Shown here in pieces: positions 7,045-13,673 of a stretch of DNA of 14,497 nt; position 1 is the stretch's first letter, and each line of letters opens with the position of its first letter. The stretch is from an uncultured Lachnospiraceae bacterium (GTDB lineage: Bacteria; Bacillota_A; Clostridia; Lachnospirales; Lachnospiraceae): positions 1 to 14,497 of the forward strand of contig CACZQE010000431.1 in NCBI GenBank assembly GCA_902783205.1. The letters are read 5' to 3'. The translations under genes and the position numbers were made by a program. Under the pieces are notes generated by a model. It saw only the letters and a list, made by a program, of their open reading frames with translations. It did not search any database and was not told where the DNA came from.

Positions 7045-8658
7045 ATGAGCGAGAATATGAGCGAGAGTCAAAAAAACAATCAAACTGTAAAGAATCCCGG
7101 ATATCGGGGAAGATTCCGGGAAATCATGCATGTGCTGCGCAAATCCAAGCTTACCAGCGGTATGACACCCGAAAAGTTCCGGGGGATACTGGAAGAACTC
7201 GGCCCGACTTACATTAAGATCGGACAGATTATGTCTGCCCGTTCGGACATTTTACCCAGGGAGTATTGCGAGGAGCTTACCAAACTCCGGTCCAGTGTGG
7301 CTCCCATGCCATTTTCCCAGGTGGAAGACGTAATCAATGACAGTCTCGGCTTTTCCTGGAAGGAAGAGTTTTCACATATAGAGAAAGAACCTCTTGGATC
7401 CGCATCCATCGCGCAGGTTCACAAAGCGACCCTGAAAAACGGTGACCAGGTTGTAATAAAGGTACAGCGCAAGGGAATCTATCAGACCATGTCCAGGGAT
7501 ATCGGTCTTCTTCATAAGGCAGTGGGACTGCTGCCGCCCATAAAGATCAAGGAGATGATCGATTTTGATATGATCCTTGATGAACTCTGGATGGTAACAC
7601 AGGAAGAGATGAATTTCCTTATGGAAGCCGGCAATATGGAAGAGTTTGCCCGGCTCAACAAGGATATCCGTTATATCAATACACCCACTCTTTACCGGGA
7701 ATACACGTCGCCGCACATAATCGTCATGAAATATGTTGACGGCATTGACATAGATAAAAAAGAGGAACTTCTGGCAGCCGGTTATGATGTTCATGAGATT
7801 GCCGCCAAATATGTGGATAATTTCATCAAGCAGGTTATGGAGGACGGATTCTTTCACGCCGATCCCCATCCCGGAAATGTAAAGGTAAGTGACGGCCGCA
7901 TTATCTGGATGGACATGGGTATGATGGGCCGCCTGACTGAGAGGGACCGGGAAAATGTAGCCAAAGGAATCCGGGGCGTTGCCTTACAGGATATCAGTCT
8001 GATCCAGGAGGCCGTACTGGCGCTGGGCGTCTATAAGTCCAGACCTGACCAGAGCCGCCTTTACGAAGACCTGCAGGGCATCATGGATAAATACGGCGGA
8101 CTTGATTTCGGCAGTCTTGATATCATTGATATGACAGAGGATCTGATGGAGGTTATGCAGGATAACCATATAATCATGCCTCACGGCTTTACCTTGCTTA
8201 TAAGGGCTCTGACCCATGTGCAGGGAGTGCTCCTCGAGCTGGATCCCTCCATCAACATGATCGAGATCGCCTCTTCACGCCTGAAACAGGATATGTTATC
8301 ACCCGGCAATATCAAAAAGGAACTGAAAACAACTTCCAGAACTCTCTACAGGTCTGCCATCAAAGCCATTGAACTGCCGGGCATAGCCAGCGATTTCCTT
8401 AAAGGATCCATGAAGGGGCAGACCAAAGTAAATCTGGAGCTGCATGCTGCAGAACATCTGGAACAGCTTTTGCGAAAACTGGTTCAGAATATCGTTCTGG
8501 GCCTGTGGGTCACGGCTCTTTTAGTCAGTTCCAGCATTATCTGTGTTACCGATATGAGACCGAAAGTACTGGGAATCCCTGCTCTTGGTTTCTTTGGTTA
8601 CCTCTTTGCGTTTATCATTGTATTCTACGTTCTGGCCCGACATATTCTAACAAAATAA
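7045..8658 (+). CDS. ABC1/AarF/UbiB atypical kinase family protein
   Basis: A 537-aa protein of the UbiB/ADCK atypical kinase family. Visible motifs: KIGQ (58-61) of the N-terminal KxGQ extension, an Ala/Ser-rich nucleotide loop PLGSASIAQVHKA (116-128) in place of the Gly-rich loop, Lys139 (VIK), HADPHPGN (271-278), and DMG at 290-292 in place of DFG. Two hydrophobic helices at the C-terminus (about 484-502 and 512-535) anchor it in the membrane. In respiring bacteria and mitochondria the family supports ubiquinone synthesis through ATPase activity on lipid; in a fermentative anaerobe that role is doubtful and the substrate is unknown. The start at 7045 is preceded by AGGGTGAAG; a second in-frame ATG lies at 7057. 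Its stop is immediately followed by the promoter of the next operon. Confidence 0.93.
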   Translation: MSENMSESQKNNQTVKNPGYRGRFREIMHVLRKSKLTSGMTPEKFRGILEELGPTYIKIGQIMSARSDILPREYCEELTKLRSSVAPMPFSQVEDVINDSLGFSWKEEFSHIEKEPLGSASIAQVHKATLKNGDQVVIKVQRKGIYQTMSRDIGLLHKAVGLLPPIKIKEMIDFDMILDELWMVTQEEMNFLMEAGNMEEFARLNKDIRYINTPTLYREYTSPHIIVMKYVDGIDIDKKEELLAAGYDVHEIAAKYVDNFIKQVMEDGFFHADPHPGNVKVSDGRIIWMDMGMMGRLTERDRENVAKGIRGVALQDISLIQEAVLALGVYKSRPDQSRLYEDLQGIMDKYGGLDFGSLDIIDMTEDLMEVMQDNHIIMPHGFTLLIRALTHVQGVLLELDPSINMIEIASSRLKQDMLSPGNIKKELKTTSRTLYRSAIKAIELPGIASDFLKGSMKGQTKVNLELHAAEHLEQLLRKLVQNIVLGLWVTALLVSSSIICVTDMRPKVLGIPALGFFGYLFAFIIVFYVLARHILTK

Positions 8659-8688
8659 TCGACAAAAACAAGGGATAAAGCGTATAAT
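8659..8688 (+). promoter_or_regulatory. Promoter of the kinase/FHA operon
   Basis: TCGACA (8659-8664), 18 bases, TATAAT (8683-8688), starting at the first base after the preceding stop codon. Transcription would begin near 8695, leaving a leader of about 70 bases that is GC-rich at 8701-8733 but shows no convincing long hairpin. AAAGGAG at 8754-8760 is the ribosome site of the first gene. No terminator separates this promoter from the upstream gene, so readthrough from it is possible. Confidence 0.7.
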
Positions 8689-8766
8689 AAAGACATAGAA
8701 TCCGGCTCTCCGGCAAGACCCGGCGAACGGCTGGTTTTATAGAAAAAACATACAAAGGAGCAGGCA

Positions 8767-10533
8767 ATGAAAAGATGTCATTATTGTGGATGGGAAGGAG
8801 ACGACGCGGATCTTTTCTGTCTGAATTGCGGTAATAAGCTTGACACATTTGCGGAGAGTGATATGGGGGAACCCGCGGACGAATGGGGATATGATGACAG
8901 ACCCAGGAGAAACCGCTGGCCCATCATAGCAGGTCTGATCGCCGTGATCATACTTCTGGTGACAGGTACCGGATATATGATCCACACAACGAGAAAAGAG
9001 AAGAAGATAGAGAAACAGATTGAAGGCTATTATAATACCATCAAGAAGATTCACGACCGGCAGGTATCGGATTACCTGGAAGAGGCAACGGATGTTGAAG
9101 CCAGCGATAAATTCCTGGACCAGGCTAATGAGATCCGGGACAATGATAATCTGACCGGGGAAAAGAAAGCTTCTACCCTGAAAGATCTTTGTGAAGAAGT
9201 GGAGAAGAATGACGAGTCCCTTCGAAAACAGCAGGAAGAGGAACTGGACAAAGGCTTCAGCCGCCTTCAGGGTGCTTCCTTTGACAAGTTCAATCCTAAA
9301 AAGCACGGATATATCAAGGAGTATCTGGTTGAGGGGGAAGAGCAGAAGATCAATCAGTTTGAAAGTGATTATGCTTCTGATATTGAGGGATTCCATTACA
9401 GAAAAGCCAGGGATATCCTGACTGATTATGAAAACCTTGACAAGCAGATCATGGATGACAGTGATACAGGCAATAAGAACAGATACTCTGCTAATACACT
9501 CCTTCTTGAAGATGAGTTTATTCCGGAGACTCTGGATTTCCTTGTGGACGGGGATACTTACGGAGACAGGCTTGATAACTCACATTTCACGGTCTTTGAG
9601 CAGATCGGCGAAAAAGGCGAGAAGCATTATCTCAAGAGCGAGGTTATCTCAGCCCAGCAGCAGAGTAACGGGATGGTACTTTACCAGATCCACTTCCAGA
9701 CAAGGGATGACAGTGATTACGATACGGGCAGAGGTTACCGGGTTCATGTCAGAAACGCAAAAGGGACCCGCGGATTCGATGCGGAGGAGAAGGTTATTCC
9801 CAAAGCTAAGGTAAAAGATGCCGTTGAAGAGGAACTTAAGAAGTTCATCAGCGCATTTAACCATGACTGTGCTAAGGATTATAAAACATTTGACCAGCTG
9901 AGAAACTGCCTGGAAAGCGGATCACAGGCTTACGATGATTTCAAGGATCAGCCGTCAAAGCCCAATATTCTCGGTGAAGGAATCACCGGTATCGAGGATG
10001 GAACTACTTCCATGGAGATTGCCAAGGACGGTGAGTCGGTAAAAGTGAGTCTGACTTTCGACTTTGAACTGGGAATCCGGGTTGCCTACGGTGACATGAA
10101 GGATAAAGAAAAGTCCTATGTCCGTAAAGGCAGCCGCCGGAACTTTGACGTGCTGGATCTTAATAAAAAGACTTATGCAGTCAACGAGAATTATGATGCA
10201 TCACTTCTGAAAAATGCCGTATTTCTTTCAAGAGAGACCCGGACTGAAAAAGATGTATTCAGGTTCCGGATTGTTGATAATAAGAAGGTCGGCCCCATTT
10301 TTGAACACAGTAATGATAATTCCGTGGTTGCTTCAGTCATAGAAATGGGATTTGACACAGAACATTCCAAATTGCTCAGCGGCTCTGAGAAACAGGAAAT
10401 CTATGATTATTACTTCCCGCCTGAACCTGAGGATGATGAAGACTACTCCGATGATGAATATGATGATGAGTACGAAGGAGATGTCTCATATGATGACGAT
10501 GAGGACTGGGAAGATGAAGACGAGGAATGGTGA
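8767..10533 (+). CDS. Zinc-ribbon single-pass membrane protein, TcaA/YvbJ-like architecture
   Basis: A 588-aa protein of unknown function. Residues 4-21 form a zinc ribbon (Cys4, 7, 18, 21: CxxC-x10-CxxC). A linker leads to one membrane segment at about 52-71 preceded by basic residues, so the ribbon should be cytoplasmic and the rest outside. A charged helical stretch follows (about 74-160), then a beta-rich central part. Residues about 350-470 (VEEELKKFISAF...SGSQAYDDF) resemble the NTF2-like C-terminal domain of TcaA, a wall-linked protein of Firmicutes; this is a remote match by eye. The end (553-588) is almost entirely Asp, Glu, Tyr and Trp. First gene of the operon, with AAAGGAG six bases before ATG. 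The kinase gene starts five bases after its stop and shares the zinc-ribbon-plus-anchor plan, suggesting joint envelope sensing. Confidence 0.8.
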   Translation: MKRCHYCGWEGDDADLFCLNCGNKLDTFAESDMGEPADEWGYDDRPRRNRWPIIAGLIAVIILLVTGTGYMIHTTRKEKKIEKQIEGYYNTIKKIHDRQVSDYLEEATDVEASDKFLDQANEIRDNDNLTGEKKASTLKDLCEEVEKNDESLRKQQEEELDKGFSRLQGASFDKFNPKKHGYIKEYLVEGEEQKINQFESDYASDIEGFHYRKARDILTDYENLDKQIMDDSDTGNKNRYSANTLLLEDEFIPETLDFLVDGDTYGDRLDNSHFTVFEQIGEKGEKHYLKSEVISAQQQSNGMVLYQIHFQTRDDSDYDTGRGYRVHVRNAKGTRGFDAEEKVIPKAKVKDAVEEELKKFISAFNHDCAKDYKTFDQLRNCLESGSQAYDDFKDQPSKPNILGEGITGIEDGTTSMEIAKDGESVKVSLTFDFELGIRVAYGDMKDKEKSYVRKGSRRNFDVLDLNKKTYAVNENYDASLLKNAVFLSRETRTEKDVFRFRIVDNKKVGPIFEHSNDNSVVASVIEMGFDTEHSKLLSGSEKQEIYDYYFPPEPEDDEDYSDDEYDDEYEGDVSYDDDEDWEDEDEEW

Positions 10534-10538
10534 CGGGG

Positions 10539-12533
10539 ATGAGCAGAAGATGTTACGGCTGCATGAATATAATCCGCGATGATGAGGAATTCTGTCCTTA
10601 TTGTGGATTTCATATTAAAAAATATCTGTATGATATAAAAAAAGAATGTCCGCAGGCTCTGCTTCCCGGCACCAGAATCGGAAGCAGATACCTGATCGGC
10701 GTCCATCTGGGCCATGGTGGATTCGGCATCACTTATATGGGATACGACCAGTGGGAAAACCGTAAGGTGGCTGTCAAAGAGTATTTCCCCACAGACATTG
10801 CTGCCAGACGGTCTTTCACAGACGGAAGTCCTCCCGCCGAGGGCGGATCTGTCCTGATAAGTACCAGACAGGATGTCTTTCAGAACGGACTGGCAAGATT
10901 TGAGGAGGAGGCAAAAAGCCTCCTTCTTCTGAATTCGATAGAAGGAATCGTATCCGTCCATGATTTTGTAAGGGCAAACAACACAGGCTATATCGTAATG
11001 GAGTATCTGCCGGGAAAATCTCTGCTGCAGATCCTTAACGAGCGGTACGCGCCTATGGATCAGAAAGAAGTGCTGACCCTGATGAATCCTGTCATGGATT
11101 CTCTGATTCAGTTACATGCTCAGAACATGATTCACAGAGATATCAGCCCTGACAATCTGATCATGGATGAAAAGGGCAGACTTGTTCTGATCGACTTCGG
11201 CGCAGCCAAGGATGTCGATGTGTTCGGACATACTGTATCCGTTACTTTAAAACACAGCTACGCCCCGATTGAACAGTATTCTTCCCACGGGAAGCAGGGA
11301 CCCTGGACTGATGTATATGCTTTTTGTTCTACTCTTTACTATATGTTGACAGGCGTAAAGGTCCAGCAGTCCACAAATCGTGTGGCACGTGATGAAGTGC
11401 GGACCCTTGAAGAGATGAGAGCAAATGTAAGCGGCTCTTTCTCGAGAGCGATTGCCAGAGGTCTGGCCATCAAGCCGGCCGACCGTTTTCAGAATGTAAA
11501 GGCTCTTAAAAATGCTCTGAATGCCCCGGATGTGCCATCGTCTTCTTCCGGCGGAGGGGCCGGACAGGTTATATGGACCGGCGGTTCGGGCAGCGGTTCC
11601 GGCGGGGCAGTCATCAGCCGCGGTGGAGTATCCGGCGGTGGCGGCGGAGGAGTAAGCAGCCATGGCGGAAACAGAGGCGGCTCCGGTAAAGGCGGCAAAA
11701 AGAAAAAGAAGGACAGAAAAAAGAAGTCCGGCATAGGTCTGGAGGCTTTTGTGATCGGACTGGTTCTGGTCGCGGTAGTTCTGGCCTGCGTGGCCGCATA
11801 TATCATCTTTACCAGAGATACCGGCCCTTCCCAGGGGACTGATTTTGACGGCGGCACTTATGTCACTATCAAATCAAAATCGCTGAATGATGATATTCCC
11901 ATTTATACTGAACCCGGCGGCTCCAATATACTGAAATACCGTCTGTCCGAGGCCATACGGGTCCATGTGACAGGACGCAGCGAGACAGGCGGCAAGACTT
12001 ACTATCAGATTGAATTCTGCGGCTTGAGCGGCTGGGTCCGCAATGACATGCTGAAGAAACTCAGTGATGATGATACTTATTTTCAGCTGAATACCTGTCC
12101 GGCTGACAACATGGTCTTTTTCAATGAAGAAAGACAATACAATGAAAATATGCAGCCGTTTTCCCTCTACAGCGATCCCGACCCGGATACAGGTTTCTAT
12201 ACGGATATTGATTATGGGGATACTCTGCAGATCACAGAGATTGAAAACGGCTTCGGAAAGACTTCTTATGCAGGCTATGAGGAATGCTGGGTCAACATGG
12301 CGCAGGTAAATTACTATGAAAGTGATTACTGGAAAGTGGAGATCGGACAGCAGAAAGGAACTGATGACATCCATGTCAGAAAAACACCTTCCTCCACCGC
12401 GGAAGAGGTCACTGTCATAGCCGAAGGAACTGTAGTAAGAATCAGTGATTTCAGTGACGGATGGGGTTATGCTCCTGAATATGGCGGCTGGGTCAATCTC
12501 AGATATATGACACCCTGCACGGAAGAGGGATAG
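10539..12533 (+). CDS. Transmembrane Ser/Thr protein kinase with zinc ribbon and SH3-like outer repeats
   Basis: A 664-aa receptor-type Hanks kinase. Order: zinc ribbon (Cys5, 8, 19, 22); kinase domain about 50-325; Gly/Ser-rich linker about 333-385; Lys/Arg-rich stop-transfer stretch; membrane segment about 399-424; outer region with three SH3-like repeats (about 435-510, 530-590, 607-660), each with a GW or CW-V pattern. Catalytic residues are all present: GHGGFG loop (58-63), Lys80, HRDISPDN (199-206, Asp201 and Asn206) and DFG (219-221), followed by YAPIEQY in the APE position. The activation loop contains Ser and Thr for autophosphorylation. Bacterial SH3 domains often bind wall peptides, so a peptidoglycan signal is plausible. 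An upstream ATG at 10527 overlaps the previous stop and has no spaced ribosome site; 10539 has GAGGA 12 bases upstream. Confidence 0.93.
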   Translation: MSRRCYGCMNIIRDDEEFCPYCGFHIKKYLYDIKKECPQALLPGTRIGSRYLIGVHLGHGGFGITYMGYDQWENRKVAVKEYFPTDIAARRSFTDGSPPAEGGSVLISTRQDVFQNGLARFEEEAKSLLLLNSIEGIVSVHDFVRANNTGYIVMEYLPGKSLLQILNERYAPMDQKEVLTLMNPVMDSLIQLHAQNMIHRDISPDNLIMDEKGRLVLIDFGAAKDVDVFGHTVSVTLKHSYAPIEQYSSHGKQGPWTDVYAFCSTLYYMLTGVKVQQSTNRVARDEVRTLEEMRANVSGSFSRAIARGLAIKPADRFQNVKALKNALNAPDVPSSSSGGGAGQVIWTGGSGSGSGGAVISRGGVSGGGGGGVSSHGGNRGGSGKGGKKKKKDRKKKSGIGLEAFVIGLVLVAVVLACVAAYIIFTRDTGPSQGTDFDGGTYVTIKSKSLNDDIPIYTEPGGSNILKYRLSEAIRVHVTGRSETGGKTYYQIEFCGLSGWVRNDMLKKLSDDDTYFQLNTCPADNMVFFNEERQYNENMQPFSLYSDPDPDTGFYTDIDYGDTLQITEIENGFGKTSYAGYEECWVNMAQVNYYESDYWKVEIGQQKGTDDIHVRKTPSSTAEEVTVIAEGTVVRISDFSDGWGYAPEYGGWVNLRYMTPCTEEG

Positions 12534-12535
12534 AC

Positions 12536-13651
12536 ATGTTTGATTTTTTTCGAAGAAAAAAGAAAATTCCCGATTCTCCAAGTCAACCTGTCTCCCGCCC
12601 GGCTCCGGCCGAGGGCGGATTACGGGGTGTGATTCACTGCCTGAAAGGCCAGGTGGATCCTGCCCGGATAAAGGTTGACTACGAATCGGAAAATCAGCTT
12701 TACATTGTTACAGATCTCTCTGATACAGGACTTTACCTGGACAACGGAGTCAGACTTCCAAAGGACCATCCCGTATATCTGCAGGAAGGTACCATCCTGT
12801 TCATTGGGAGCAGGCAGAATGCATGTATGCTTGGGTCAGCCGGCGGTTTTTCAGCTATCGGACCCCATCTTCCTCCAGGTACCATTCTTCGCAAGAATTA
12901 CTATTTGAGCAGGGAACTGGCTTCCGGGAAAGACAGCACAGTCTATCAGGCTGTCTCTGTCCTGGACCGGACTGATATGGAGGTTCATTGTCTGAACAGG
13001 GAAGAGTTCCCCTTTTCCCTTAAAGGGGGATTTGAAGATCCGGGAATGGTTCCCCTCAGAGAGACCTTTGTGGAAAATAACCTTTCTTTCTATGTGCTTT
13101 CCGCCCTCAGGGGGCAGACACTGGAAAAGGTTCTTGAAAAATCAGGGAAAATGGTTCCGGAAGAAGCCATGGCCATTCTTTTTTCCGTCATGGATACTCT
13201 GGACAGACTGCACGGACAGGGACATTTTCTTCTGAATCTTGACCCTTCAAAAATCTTTCTGAAGGATACGGGAGAGGTCCTGATTGCAGGTCCCGGTCTT
13301 TCCCATCAGGCAGTCTCCACGGATCCGGGTATCTGCAGAGACCTGCTTGACAGGACATATTGCGCGCCGGAACTTCTGACCGGCCGTCCACTTCAGAATC
13401 CCGCAGCCTGTGATGTATACAGTGTCAGTGTGATTCTGTATGAAATGATTACCGGATCCCCGCCCCCGGATGTGACAGTACGTCATAAAAAGAAGACAAG
13501 AACACCCTACAGTGCCAATTCCGATATTTATGAAGACCAGAGCAATGTTATTATGAACGGCATCCATCTGGATGAAAAAAAGCGGATCGCAACAGCACAG
13601 GAACTGAAAATGCAGCTTACCAGCATAATGCAGATTCCCCGTGTGGACTGA
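12536..13651 (+). CDS. Pseudokinase with FHA-like N-terminal domain
   Basis: A 371-aa cytoplasmic protein with no membrane segment. Residues about 30-100 look like a degenerate FHA fold (LSDTGLYLDNG...LQEGTILFIGS). Residues about 118-365 follow the kinase fold of the upstream gene but lack its chemistry. HRD is replaced by LLN (232-234, Asn in place of the catalytic Asp), the downstream Asn by Lys239, DFG by GPG (252-254), the Gly loop by ASGKDS (129-134), and the ATP-binding Lys region reads EVHCL (149-153). Structural motifs persist: YCAPELLTG and DVYSVSVILYEMITG. The frame is intact, so it is a maintained pseudokinase rather than decay. It starts two bases after the kinase stop, with GAGGG at 12525-12529. 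Likely role: scaffold or allosteric partner of the active kinase (inference). Confidence 0.85.
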   Translation: MFDFFRRKKKIPDSPSQPVSRPAPAEGGLRGVIHCLKGQVDPARIKVDYESENQLYIVTDLSDTGLYLDNGVRLPKDHPVYLQEGTILFIGSRQNACMLGSAGGFSAIGPHLPPGTILRKNYYLSRELASGKDSTVYQAVSVLDRTDMEVHCLNREEFPFSLKGGFEDPGMVPLRETFVENNLSFYVLSALRGQTLEKVLEKSGKMVPEEAMAILFSVMDTLDRLHGQGHFLLNLDPSKIFLKDTGEVLIAGPGLSHQAVSTDPGICRDLLDRTYCAPELLTGRPLQNPAACDVYSVSVILYEMITGSPPPDVTVRHKKKTRTPYSANSDIYEDQSNVIMNGIHLDEKKRIATAQELKMQLTSIMQIPRVD

Positions 13652-13673
13652 AAAAGATGGAGAATGAACAAAT

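Noticed and set aside
8695..8740. Possible riboswitch or attenuator in the GC-rich leader of the kinase operon
   Set aside because: Only a 4-bp CCGG/CCGG pairing could be drawn, with no long stem and no known riboswitch core.
8737..9396. Reverse-strand frame of 219 codons
   Set aside because: It is the shadow of the zinc-ribbon membrane gene, with no ribosome site or family match.
11489..11857. Proline-rich reverse-strand frame
   Set aside because: It is the antisense of the Gly/Ser-rich linker of the kinase; low-complexity codons leave the opposite strand open.
12536..13651. Reading the second kinase homologue as a decayed pseudogene
   Set aside because: The frame is intact, has its own ribosome site, is tightly placed in the operon, and keeps structural kinase motifs while losing only catalytic ones.
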